Source: Protula sp. h YS-2021 (lineage: Eukaryota; Annelida; Polychaeta; Sabellida; Serpulidae). From it: 64,000 nt of DNA. Location: positions 92,971,725-93,035,724 of the forward strand of contig OX457027.1 of assembly GCA_949752745.1 (NCBI GenBank), read 5' to 3'. Both the position numbers and the translations under genes were made by a program. Below, in pieces: positions 24,600 to 36,576 of the stretch. Within the stretch, counting starts at the first letter, position 1. Each line of letters starts with the position of its first letter. Under the pieces are notes generated by a model. The model searched no databases. It was not told the DNA's origin and saw only the letters and a program-made list of their open reading frames with translations.

Positions 24600-25460
24600 C
24601 TTCACATATTATTAACGAGCATACCGTACATATCCCAGGTTCATCAATTCATTCAGTTTGTAATGCTAACATACTGCAATGGTGTTGCTTTAGGGCGAAA
24701 GAGTAATTGTGTGAAAAATAACAAAAGCAATCAATAAATATTTTGTGCAAAACCACGTTTCATAAAACATTTTAACACTTTAAATCACAGTGAGGCATCT
24801 GCGAAAGGCAACAAAAATGTAGACTTGCTGTGTACTATTTTTGTACTTCCATAACCTCAATCTAATGATATCTTACAGAAGGACATACTTTTTGCCAATA
24901 TAGTCTTAAAATGCGTTTTTTTTGGCTCATAGTAAATCAAGATATGCTTTATTACGTCATCCAGTCGGAGTTGCAAATGCATTTTAAAAACAGGTACAAC
25001 AAACTTCAAATTTTAAGCTAAGATTACATTTGCGTTAATTATTGTAATATGACAAATCTCCAGTCTAAAAAATCACAAACCGCAGCAAAGTATAAGTGAA
25101 ATAAAGTATAAAGTGTAAGGATATAGTAAAGTATAAAAAATAGCATAAAGCAAAATATTTCAAAGGTAACTTTAAAAACCGACGCATTCATAAACGAAGC
25201 TTCAAGTTCGATGCAAAATTATATAAGAAGGGCGTTTGCTAAACTACTTAAGTGCCATCCAGTCTTATTTTTAATAAAATTAAATGTATACACTATATTA
25301 TTGTGAAAAATATCAGGAGAACTCTACAGAACCGGTCTTATCTCACGTTGTCTGTGAAATTCATTATCTTTATGTATTTTTACAAGTTTTGACCATATGC
25401 CCATCCGCTACCCTGAAACGTTTGGAAAGGTCATTGGTCAGTCTCTGAATCAAATGGTCA
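24600..25460. other. Module spacer, unit C
   Basis: No gene. Homologous in blocks to 3720-4405 and 10540-11330. The match starts at about 24600 next to the LTR end, fixing the right edge of the foreign DNA. Confidence 0.6.
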
Positions 25461-25700
25461 AAAAGTAATTCAAATAAATCTTATGTTCTATACTCTTAAT
25501 TCACCTGAATATTATTGTGTAGGATTTAATTCATTTGAATCGCTTGATCTACAGATATAAATCTCACAATCTTATGACCTACAAATGTATTTTATCTCAG
25601 TCTTATGGTCTACAAAGAAATTGATCTGAATGTGGCCTACGATGTACATCACCCAAACGTTACGGTCTACAAATATAATTCACCTAAATCCTGGTCTAAA
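25460..25700. repeat. Degenerate ~30-bp repeat 3' of TLR, unit C
   Basis: Same array as 11340-11600, with fewer and more diverged units. Confidence 0.6.
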
Positions 25701-25886
25701 CATGAACATCTTTCCCATATCGCCCAATCAACACATTTCGTATAATGCACCAATTTGATCTACTGAAATATTATGCGCACTTGCTAGATCAGTTTTAATT
25801 AACTCAATTAATGGTTTGAGGAGAATCAGAACGTTTTCTTCTATGCATATTTTGTGCGTGTTTATTTGAGTTAATTGAGTTGAAAG

Positions 25887-28839
25887 TTAATTTGCAGTTT
25901 CAATAAGTGGTATTTCGATTTCATCACCTGCGTCAATGGGAATGCTACTAAAATCTCTGCATGCATTACAGAGAAGAGAGTCTGCGTGGATACTTGCAAT
26001 TACTTTATCCCAAAACTTTCGCTCCTTTTCTCTTTGTTTCTCTTCAGTATCACAGCGAGGCCACTCGACATACACCTTGCTGGACAGTATTCGCCTTACA
26101 TGACCGGGTACACATGTGCCAAGGTCACCTATCTTGACGTAAATCACGCGCCGTTTCATCAATAAGTTCATATGGTTAGCTAATTGCAATTCAAAAAGTG
26201 GCCAACGTTTGTTTACAGAGTGACCACTGAGTACTACTATAATGACTTTACTCCTGCACATATGCTGACGTATGACTTCTATCAGATCACCAGCAGCGGG
26301 GAAATCTCTCTCATGTACGCAGCAGGAAATACCATGCTTTTCCTCAACAACTGGAAGAAGATAGTCACGAATCCATTTACTGTCTTCAGAGCAATAGGAG
26401 AGAAACACTTGATAAACAAAAGACGTTTTCTGTCCAAAATATAAACAACAAATATAGTATCTGATTCTATAGAGAAATGTAGTAACACGATAGCGGTGTA
26501 TGTATCCAGAGATCGCACCAACAACCGTGAGAAACACCACCAAACATACGACAGTTGTAATGATGACAGCTCTGACGATTTCGTCTGAAACGTTCGAAAA
26601 GCATACAGATTAATCTTTGTAAAATTAATTCCTGTACTCTAAATTGTTTGCGGGAATAAATGCTTACATGTACTATATATTTAATTTAGATACATCTATG
26701 GATGTCTTTTCAGTGTTATTCGTCACTTCTTAATAATAAATTTGTAATTACCATCGGCGTACACAATTTAAACAAAATGATTAAACCCATATTTAAGAGA
26801 GACTTCATTTCAAAGAAAAAATATAAACAGTTTTAGAAATACTCACCTTGAACTCGGCAATCATCTCGAAACTGTGGTATAGAAACGGACTTGAGAAACG
26901 TCACACCTTGGCTGGCGTGGCATATATATGATTCGTACATTAATAGTTCTATGCGATTTGAATGTGCCTCTTGAAGCCACATCATAGTATTTATATTTTC
27001 TGAATTGCAATTACATTCTAGAGAATTATGTGATAAGTCAATGGTTATCTTTTCGTGTACATGAATTGCATCTAAAGCAACTGCAAATCCAGTATATGAA
27101 ACAAATAGGTTGTTACTTGCCAGATTAATTGCACGTAGAACTTTGCAGTGAGAGAACAATTGTCTAGGAATGAAAGTGAGTTCATTTTCAGAAAGGTCAA
27201 TCTCTTCTAACAAGGGATTTTGTTTACAAAAGCTGATTGCATCGTCCTGTCTAAAGGCTATTATGTTTCCAGCAAGATTAAGGCGTCTTAATTTCGGAAA
27301 TGATTTAAACACCTTAAGGTCAAACCCAAATTGAACACTTGGTTGAATATGATTCAAGTTAATGTCCTCTAGTTCAGTAAGACCTTTAATATGCAACTTA
27401 CTGCCACTAAGCCATCGCATTGTAACTGGTAAATGTGCCAAATGGAACAATCTAACCGAATTCCTATAAAAACATACAGGTTTTTCAAATAGATCTTTGT
27501 CAAAATCAACACTGCGTCTATCTGCATACTTATCTTCCACATAAATACCATCAATATAGACTTCTTGGAGATTCGGTGAAACTGGGATTTGAAAGCCGAA
27601 GACGCAGTCCGGATTTAACAGATCAATAGGTGATGGGACTGAGCTGCAATCACTTGGAACAGCTGTAAACAAACACTGCAGTACGTCACAGAATAGCTTT
27701 TGTTCTAATATTATTGCACTAAAAGTTGTATTCAATTTCGTGATACATTTGTTTAAGCTCTCGTCCTGCAAAATGCTGCCAAATAAAGTGTCCAGTTTTA
27801 TATCAGATTGATGCATATCCGTTTCTGGCTGAATAGGACTTTTCACGTAATCAGTAGTGCCAAGTTTAAAACTCGATTTTTGTATTTTTGTGGATAGATC
27901 AGCACTTGTGTCATGGTTGTTTGAAAATGGATCATCATTTTTCTCTCCATTGTAATTTTCAAACATTAGTTTATTATTTAGGATAAGTAATTCTAGTGTT
28001 GGATGAAAAGTAAACATACTTAATGCTAAGTTCCTCATCACAGAAGGATTGCTTCGTCTTATTGTTAGCATGTTTTCTGACAAGTCTAAAACCACTAATT
28101 TGTGCAACTCAAGTGCCGATGATAATCCTATAATTCCATTATTTCGTAAATCTAAGAACTCTAAATCAGTCTTTAGCAATGGCTGAAATATATCTGTGAT
28201 ATTTAAATATAAATCTTCATAAACGTGAAAAAATCTAAAAAGATTATTGAAAGATAACGCTGTTATAGGTTTCCCATCTAGTGCAGAGATTAACTGCTTC
28301 AGGGTCATTCCCCTCATGTAGCTCATTTCACACTTAATGTCTAATACTTTCAGTGTGCTTAGTATACTCACAAAATGCAGAAACTGAGTGGATTCTCTTA
28401 TTCGCATATGCACATGCAACTTTTCCAAATTAAATTGTTGATTCATTTTGAAATTTTCAAACACAAATCTGTAACTTTTCTCAATGTTTCCCAGAATCCA
28501 CAACTCATTTAATTCACTTAATGTTTGAATTCCACTTATATTTAAAGTCTCATATTCATTCTTTCTTTTAACTTTATTAAAATAAAGTATCATAGCTTTC
28601 TGGTCCATTGTGTCAATAGAACTAACAGCATCAGATATTGTGTTAGCAGTTCCATTGATCCACAGAGCATCATGTGGAAGTGTGAACATTTCCTTAAACA
28701 CGTCTATGTTTTTATTTTTACTCTTAAGCAGTATTTCATTTCCGTAGAAAGACTTTAATCCGTATTCAGATCCAGCGATGTATATAACCAGTTTATATTG
28801 AACAAAGAGTAAAAATCCACACAATTGTCTTATTCCCAT
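25887..28839 (-). CDS. Toll-like receptor, unit C (LRR ectodomain, TM, TIR)
   Basis: Two exons: 28839-26847 and 26584-25887, phase 1, donor AAG|GTGAGT, acceptor TTTCAG. Sum 2691 nt, 896 residues. The layout is the same as the unit B receptor: signal peptide (about 1-20), LRRs, internal cysteine-rich segment, C-terminal cap with CNCN, membrane helix at about 668-692, TIR from about 720. TIR motifs are YQVFLSY, ERDFPAAGDL and FWDKV. The ectodomains of the two genes differ often, and a polar stretch before the cysteine-rich segment differs in length and sequence. In contrast the last about 365 bases of the TIR exon differ at only about a dozen positions. By family it is a pattern-recognition receptor signalling through TIR adaptors; the ligand is unknown. 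Confidence 0.93.
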
Positions 28840-29880
28840 GGTTGAACTATTTCGAAGTTAAGGTTTATAAAGTAAAAATCTTATCATCATACAGTGTATT
28901 TACTGTTGCAAAACTGTATGCCATCGACTACCTTCTCGTTTCTGGCTCTGGCTTTTTGGCGTTGATTTAAAACGGTTTACCTCTAACTTAAGCAGCGTTT
29001 AAGTGCTGATTGTTTTTTTCCTCTATGACAATACTGGTCTGGTCAATACAGTACTCGTAATCCTTTATGAGTTTATGACAGAAAGCACAAGACTTAAATC
29101 TGCATATGTTCGCAGTACAACCATTATCTCTTCCACAGCGGATGCACCCATTAATATATAAATGCCATTCTGTCACAGTGTTTTATTTGTTTGTTTTTTA
29201 TGGTGAAATATTATATTTTCGCGAATGAAAATCATTTGAGCTTGCTATAAAAATTAAATATTTAAATAATGCCATATGATTCTGGATTGAATAGATGGTT
29301 TTATGCAATTCTAAATATTTTGCAGTATTCAAACAGTGTTCTGAATAACGACCATTTTATTACTTTGCCTCCATAAAATTGCGTAATATAATATAATAGA
29401 CTATATTTGTGCAGAATAGGATCTTTACCGGCATGGGATTCAAAATTATTATGCTGGAGAGTATTCATTTGATGTAGACGAAAAATACCGTCAATAGACT
29501 GCACCTCCTACAGGTTTTGTTTAATGTTTTTTTTCACCCAACTGGTATATCTCTCCGCTATACTGGATGATAACACTGAGTGCCTATTTACATTGGTCAA
29601 AGATAACAAAGATAAGGAGATAGACCTATGTGCACCACGGAACATTTTGCTGTTTGAGTTGCACTTTGGTCACAAAACCTTTTACATTATTACTATTGAA
29701 CATTCACCATGTATCACTTATAATCAGAATTAATGTTATAGTCTCACAGAAGCTATTAAATCACAGCACCACAGTGCTGGATAATGAGCAAAGAATAGTA
29801 TATAGTTTCTTTTAAGCGGAAACGCTAGCCATTTTTTCGCTAGTTTTAAATATTTTTTCATCAAATCTATAATGTGTTTT
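28840..29880. other. Upstream spacer of TLR, unit C
   Basis: No gene. The GGATGATAACACTGAGTGCC block at about 29566 matches 6378 and 15440 in the other units. Confidence 0.5.
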
Positions 29881-30130
29881 ATTGTCGTCATCTTTCCTGA
29901 ATAATAACGTCCTCTAGTTAGAGTAATATTGTGGCAGAAACAAACACTGTGTACTCTTCCGTGATATAATCCACTTATATTGCTAAATGACAGGGGCTGT
30001 AGATAAAATATGCGCTCTTGATCTACGCTGCACTGTTGATCGAGTTCATATTAATGTCTGTGTCACGTGTGCCCGATCGCACTATTGCACACCAAGTTGT
30101 TGTTGAAGGTATTTAGGTTACACGTAGCTG
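29880..30130 (-). pseudogene. Decayed FREP fragment, end of unit C
   Basis: Aligns with the 3' part of the main fibrinogen exon at 1655-1860 (AATAATAACGTCCTCT, TCCGTGATATAA and CTGTGTCACGTGT blocks). No PAN or second-exon match was found to its right, so it is shorter than its counterparts in units A and B. Confidence 0.6.
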
Positions 30131-30594
30131 TACGAAAAGGTGAGTGGGCATTAAGGCGAGTGAGGCTAGATGACATAAGCGTTGCAATTCAATTTAATAA
30201 CTGACGGTAGTACAGTAACATCAATGGCTTGTCATGATAATACTGAAATCAACCTTTATGGGCCACTAAACTGTATCATTGCACTGATTATATACAATGT
30301 AAAATATCAGTACGTCATAGTTGATTTAGTAAAGAATGAATCTAATCTTCATGCGCGCTGATGCATTATTACAATATTTGAATTTATATAATAAAAATGA
30401 TTTATATTAATCGATTGAAATTGGTACGTCTGAAGCAAAAGTTACTTAGTTGTTTTTAACCGATGCAGAAATTATGTTTACATCAAAAGACTTTCAGGCT
30501 ACATCAAAGATAATTTCTTGAATTTTTACTTTATCAAGTGATGCTTGGGTCGAGGTAAACTAAACTCCAAAAGTTGAAAGGGTGGCACTCTGTA

Positions 30595-30725
30595 CCAAAC
30601 GGTTACCATGTGGGTCCATGGCTTTTAAAAACTCAACACAGAGTTCTAATTTTGAGACACTAACCCCTTTTCACCAAACACGGAGTGCAGTGCAGAACCC
30701 TTTATGTGGGAAATGCAGAGTACTT
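30595..30725. other. Conserved module end block, unit C
   Basis: Matches 7640-7790 and 17100-17240 (GGTTACCAT, TCCATGGCTTTTAAAA, GGAGTGCAGTGCAGAA). Marks the right end of the third module. Confidence 0.6.
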
Positions 30726-30884
30726 AATTAAAAACTAGACCGAAATTCGAATTAGATCCCACTTGGAATGATAAGTCATCTGAGAACTGTCTAAAAAGGA
30801 TGACTGTTCTTTCTGCAATTTTAACCACCAAGAAGAGAAAAAATGGTAATGTGTTCTCGTGCTCCATTTTTTAACTAGCAAATG

Positions 30885-31150
30885 AAGACGTCGTGGTACA
30901 ACTTTAACGTGCCAAAAAAATTCTTTGCTAAAAAGTAGTCTCATAATGTTTTTTTCGCTAGATTCAATAGTTTTTGAGTAATTGACCTCTAAAACATAAA
31001 TGACGTCATAACTTGCAAATGATGACGTCATAAGTACAACTTTGACGTGCCAAAAATTTCCTTGCAAAAAAGTAGTTTCATAATGTATTTTGTGCCGAAG
31101 CGCTAGGTTCAATAGTTTTCGAGCTATTGAGCTTTAAAACATAAATGACG
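30885..31150. repeat. Two ~130-bp direct repeats with ATGACGTCA motifs
   Basis: The copies begin about 30895 and 31028. Each contains ACTTT(A/G)ACGTGCCAAAAA, a TAGT(T/C)TCATAATGT block and CTTTAAAACATAAATGACGTCA or its near match. The following 31160-31530 resembles the satellite at 60.7-62.1 kb (TGGTCACCG, GTTTTCGATG, CTGGAAACCGATT...CGGAAGAA). Confidence 0.7.
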
Positions 31151-31639
31151 TCAAAACTCGCACAAAATGACTGGAAAGTGACCTTGAGGCCATGGTCACC
31201 GAAAGTTATACCTTACGTAGCGGCATATAGGACGTGGAGGTCGAAAATAAGGTCAAAATTACTCTTACCGTTTTCGATGTAAATCATTGTTTTTCTTGAA
31301 TAACGTGTTTTAACGTGTGCCTCAGATCACATCATCATTTATTTATGTGCCAAATTTGGCTTTTCTAGCTTCAACGGCCTTGCTCTAGTTTTCTGGAAAC
31401 CGATTGACCTTTTTCGCGATTTGGTGCACCGCTTGGGATGACTCTACATGCATGTGCCAAGTTTGGTTGGTTTAGCTTTAGCGATCTTGGAGGGGATGTC
31501 TGGAAACCGATTCGGCGGAAGAAACACCTTTTCGCTGTTTTTATGAACAAACATGACTACACTTATGATACCAATGACTCTCTTCCGCCCCTCATACAAC
31601 CAAGGCACATAAAACTAACCATGTTAGAGTTTTCCTGAA

Positions 31640-32300
31640 GGATGTATCACTGAACAGTGAAGACTTTCTAAGTGAATAGTACTCAATTTAATAAGTTTAC
31701 GGTATAGTTTGCAAGATGACTACTCAAGGAAATATCCAGGAAAAAAATTTTCATAAAATATTAATGTTAACATTTGTGAAAAATCATTAAAAGTATATTT
31801 TTAGCGAATATTGTTTATTAACTCTCAGTGGCCAAACAAACTTCAATAAAATTTGAAGCAATTCAAAAATAGAGCTGTCCGTAGTAATAAAAAACACGCA
31901 TGCCTTGTTAACAGAATTTAGAAAAGACAGTGCCTTTATTCTCTCTTTTTACATGGAATCTTCATTATCGAAAGTCTCCAGCAATCAGTTACGTTTCTCT
32001 TTTACACAGAATTAGACGTTATTGAGTCATAAATGATAGGTATGTTTTGTATATTTTTATTAAGCCAAATAAGGAAACACAGTGCTTATTCGAAGATATT
32101 CAAATGCAAAATATGAAATGTGGAAATAGAATACATAAATAACGCTATTATTGATCGCTTTTACACGTACAACCAAGAACATTTTTATTTCTTCATAGAT
32201 TGTTAATATAAAAGACAAGTATAGCATCACGCACGACTGACTGATGAAAATTTCCTGAGTGTACTTCCTTATTAAATTTTCACATAGCAGTTTCGAAGAA
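31640..32300. other. AT-rich intergenic stretch
   Basis: Nothing recognised other than short chance frames. Confidence 0.5.
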
Positions 32301-32318
32301 TAACACATCGAATATATG

Positions 32319-32325
32319 TATAAAT
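32319..32325 (+). promoter_or_regulatory. Possible TATA box of the lectin-EGF receptor gene
   Basis: TATAAAT lies 46 bases upstream of the predicted ATG at 32365. The implied 5' untranslated region would be very short, so this is tentative. Confidence 0.3.
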
Positions 32326-32364
32326 TGCAAACCTCCAAAACAAGTCAGGAATTTTAGAACAGAT

Positions 32365-35300
32365 ATGACACATTTCAATATATTTGCCATCTTAATTTTA
32401 AATATAGCATTTAAAACAAATGGATTAGCTGGTAAGTAAAAACAAAAACTCTTCATTTGTTATAGGATGAAGCTTTTCAAAATAATAAAATTAGGTATAG
32501 CCAAATAAAAAAGATTGTGTGTATGTTTGAGGTTAAATAGCAAGTGGGATATTATGTTAGTTTCTATTACCATATTGATTTGGACATATTTAAAAATATT
32601 TGAAAATCTCTTCAGGAATATCGACATAACTTTGCTTGAGACCTTTGTTTGTTCCAAATAACATTTTATTTCAGCAGCCTGCCTCAATGAAACAAACTGT
32701 TACTTGATTTATTATTTGTCATGGACAGTTGGGTAAACAGAGAATGATTTGACAAATCTATTTAATTAATATGTTACTGGTGGACAATTACTATGCAGTG
32801 TTAGACGGATTTCACTATTATAGTTAAGTAAAATGTTAATTATATATGAAAACATTGAAGCATTGATAGAGAAGGCTTGGACACTTTGTCTAAGTAATTG
32901 TCAGATTATGTCCTAACTAACATTGCAGGATTTGTCAATAAAGGCGGATTTGACTATTATATATCAGCAAACCTGAGTAGTCAGAGTGAGTCAAGGCAGG
33001 CATGCAGGAGACTCGGGGCGGTTTTTACGAGTATCAATAGCGATGAAGAAAATCGTTTTCTGGCTTCTAACAAGTAGGGATTAATTTTAATTTTACTTCT
33101 GTTTCTATATTTAGTATACACAATCCAATAGCAAATATTTTTAACGGAAATTGTGCAATAGTGTTACAAAAATAAACAGGTGATGAATCTTATCTGAAAC
33201 GATCTGGATAAAGGAGTTTAGTTTAAACCAAGGTTAACGCAATTGTGCAGTGATTAGCTCAGTTGATTGTAGGGTTTGGCAATGGAAAGATACAGGATTT
33301 GAATCCGGCTTTGTTTCGAAAGCTGGGGATTGATGTTCGTAGCAGCGGTACTTACTAAAACTAGCTAAGACCAATAGACTAAATAACCTATGACGGGAAA
33401 ATCATCACGTATGGAGTTGTTTAGCTGTCGTTTTAAAAGGTAGCCTTCCTCTTCCTCTTCCCCACCCCACCCCACCCCCTATGAATTAGAAAACCACAGA
33501 GGATTGACAACAGTGCACAAAGAGGAGAGATACATCTACAGAATGCCACAAAAATGATCACTGGTGATCTTTAATGTTTGCGTTTTTTAAGTTTTGTACA
33601 CAGAAGTCCTCAAATGAATGGTCCATGTTCATGAAATAAAATATTAGTAAAACAGGTGTATTTGATACTGGGGGGGGGGGGGGGGTTAATACTTGATATA
33701 TGTAAACAAAGTTTAAGTGCAGCGCTGATCGTTCTTGACAATGCTTTACACATGACCTCCGGCAAAGAACGTTTGACGAAATAACAAAGGAAATCCTAGG
33801 TACAATTAATTTATTGATTTACTATTACTTTTTCAATTATGATTATCAACTTATCAAAGTTGTCCATCCAAAATATTTTCATCATCAAAGATGTAATAAA
33901 TACTATTCCATTTTTAAAGCACAAGCTACTGGACAGGGCTATACGCTACAAATCCCTGCAGCGGTGACAGCTGTACCGAAGTTCTAAGCCAAAAGTGCAT
34001 TCAGTGCAGGACGTCCTGGAGGTGGTATGATGCATCAGAGTACAGCTACCAGAACTGGGAAATTTATAACCCTGATGATAAAGCACTTTGTGTAGTTATG
34101 TCTACGGCCCAACAGTGGGCGGACAGGAAGTGTAACAGTGTCTATCGCTACATATGTAAAAGAGCAGGTAAGCTTTTAAGTTAGCAATTAGCTTTACATA
34201 TTCAATAAGTAATAAGCACTTTGAGCAAAAAATCTATTCAGACAGTTTATTTATGAGCTAATTTTTGATATTTCAAGTGTTGGGTTGACATTCATTCTAT
34301 GTTTTGTTTATATTTTGCTTGTTGACTTCAAACTGTATTTTGAATATTTTATCTGGCAATAAAGTGAAATCGGTTAGATATATTGTACATTTTTTCAAAG
34401 AGATAAAAGAGTGTGAATCAGGACCGTGTATGAATGGCGGCACATGCGTGGATCTGCCTGATCGATATCTCTGCGTGTGTTCAGACGGTTTCACCGGCAA
34501 CCACTGTGAAACAGGTATGTTTGCAGATGGTGGCACTTGTGACTACAATTCTCACCGATATCACTTTATATCGACAACGCTTCATGTGAATCAAGTGTAA
34601 AACAGGTATGTTTTTTAAATGGCGGCACTTGTGGCGACCGTTCTCACCGATATCATTTTATATCCACCAGGCTTAGTGCGAATCAAGTGTGAAACAGGTA
34701 TGCTTGTACATGACGACACTTGTGGCGGCCGTTCTGACCAATGTCATTGCACTGTACGTGCAATTGGTTTCATGAAAAACAACTGTGAAACAGCTATATG
34801 TGTGAAAGTTGGCCCTTGTCGTGATCTTTCTGACCGCTATCTCTGTGTGTGTGGCAGGACGCCGACAACACTTCTGAGGTAATGCATGTTAGATTGACAG
34901 AATATATGGCAACCTTCCTTATCTATATCAATATGTGTCCACACGACTGTAAAATAGCTATATGCGTGTCCTCGCTGATATCAGTGTGTGTCCTGACGGC
35001 CTGACCGGCAAAAATGGCTATGCTGGTAAATGTGGAGGTACTTATGTGTCCAGACGAAGTGATCGAGGCAGGTATGTGTCGTTTACCACTATCAATCCTG
35101 GGATGACCCCTAGAGGTGGACAGGCGATACAAGCGAATCCAATGAATTGGTTGGCCAAGGCGACTGGAACTTACAACACTTCAGGTAATTTGAACCCGAG
35201 ACCTTGAGGTGGTCACCTATACGCTCGAATTCAATTCAGCTGATCCTTAATTAAGTAATATACACTGAGAAAGAGAAAGAATTTCATATTGTTAAATGAT

Positions 35301-36576
35301 AGTTGTTCAATAAAACACATCGTTTATGAATGGATGTTAAAGAACAGTGAGAACAATTATGTCAGTGATTGCACAGTATTGCCAAATGTTATTTTCCAAA
35401 AAGTTGTAACACCATTAATTATTAATATATATGCTAAAAGGATCAATTTTGAATATTTTTCTTTTAGTAGTATAGATAGAATGAATGCTTTCTTACTGAT
35501 GCTTTATTGCAGATATCAATGAATGCGAAGGAGCGGATAAATATTGCGTACATGGAAACTGCAAGAATTCCATTGGCGGTTATACCTGTGAATGTGTTGA
35601 TGGTTTTCGTGGAAAGACATGCGAATATAAGTTAGGTGACTGAGAAGATTTCCAACTATTGGATCGATTAAAAGAAACACATTTAGAAACAAAATATTCA
35701 TATTATTATTGCGCATCCGAAAATACCTTTAATTAAAAATAACGGTTGAAGCTGAAAAAAGATATTGATTTATGTGGAATTGGAGACGATGATATTGACT
35801 TTGATGTACGTCCTTAAGCAAAAAAAAATTAAATAAACACGTTAATTCAAAATTGTCAGGTGAAAATTGTCCATACATTTGCTCATGTGCATAAAAATCC
35901 ATTGCGGTATAAGAGGCTTATGTATACCGAAACTATAAAGTAGTCTCGGTTCAAGCTAAATCCGGTCTATTCAATGTAACTGTATATTACAGATAATAAG
36001 AGAAGTGTTGTATAATATCCAGTGTAGTGAAATGTCCTTTTTATAGAGAATACGAAGCCGATGATGACGCACTGTTACGTCACAGGATACCAAGCAGCGT
36101 TGGCAGTCACTTCATCTTTTCTTGTCATGTTTTTCATTGCTTTTGTGGTGACATTGCATAAACTCAGGTACTTTTTCTCTGTAATGTTTCATTGGTCAAA
36201 TTATCCACAGAATTGACATAAAACTTATAATGAGGTTTTCTTAATGTGCCTTTTGCCTGAAAAATTATATGAAGTAGATTGTATAAATGGTTTTCTGTAC
36301 ATGGGTTTCAGAACGAATACTTCCATATTGTGCAATACAAAGGTTAATCTTTTCATGTTTAGGCGTCTAAGTAGCGCTATACAGGAAAACGGCAAAAGCG
36401 TTCAAACTGATCTTGTCAAAGCGAGTACTCCAGATACTCACCCTGGATACCCAAGTACACCTCAAAGCACAAGTACAGACGAGGCATCGAATGACGTCTA
36501 TATACCGGGATACCTGTCAGCTGTAAGCCACAACGACTCAGAGAACGCCTACTGTTACGCATCTACTCATTATTGA
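32365..36576 (+). CDS. C-type lectin / EGF single-pass membrane receptor
   Basis: Seven exons: 32365-32431, 32929-33073, 33920-34167, 34401-34514, 35513-35635, 36047-36167, 36363-36576. All are GT-AG and phase-matched; 1032 nt, 343 residues. Residues 1-22 are a signal peptide. About 24-152 is a C-type lectin domain (SRQACRRLGAVFTSI, WADRKCN, YRYICK). About 154-191 is an EGF domain (GPCMNGGTCVDLPDRYLCVC). About 192-232 is a calcium-binding-type EGF (DINECEG...C). About 249-269 is a membrane helix. About 273-343 is a Ser/Thr-rich tail with tyrosines in DVYIPGYLSA and ENAYCYASTHY. The sugar-site motifs EPN/QPD and WND are replaced by NPD and WAD, so the ligand may not be a classical sugar. Family knowledge suggests cell-surface recognition. 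No close named orthologue recognised. Confidence 0.85.
33250..33330 (+). repeat. tRNA-derived SINE head
   Basis: TTAGCTCAGTTGATTG (33254-33269) resembles an RNA polymerase III A box, and GATTTGAATCC (33296-33306) a B box, at tRNA-like spacing. The arms do not fold into an intact tRNA, and it lies in an intron of the lectin receptor gene. Confidence 0.5.
34507..35070 (+). pseudogene. Tandem array of decayed EGF exons
   Basis: After the intact EGF exon (34401-34514), four or five copies follow at about 34507, 34596, 34690, 34785 and 34940. Each begins with a copy of GTGAAACAGGTATG or a relative, i.e. the exon end plus donor site. Fragments such as CETAICVKVGPCRDLSDRYL are readable, but most cysteines and frames are lost. 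They lie in the intron between the two used EGF exons. Confidence 0.7.

Noticed and set aside
30735..31112. 125-residue minus frame with repeated FWHVKVV
   Set aside because: It is the translation of the two direct repeats there; no domain or start support.
32674..32706. Possible extra lectin exon with CLNETNCY after a TTTCAG
   Set aside because: Its possible donor leaves a phase that gives a stop in the next exon. Joining exon 1 directly to 32929 keeps the frame.
33241..33330. Functional tRNA gene
   Set aside because: A- and B-box-like motifs are present but the acceptor and anticodon arms do not pair; better explained as a SINE head.
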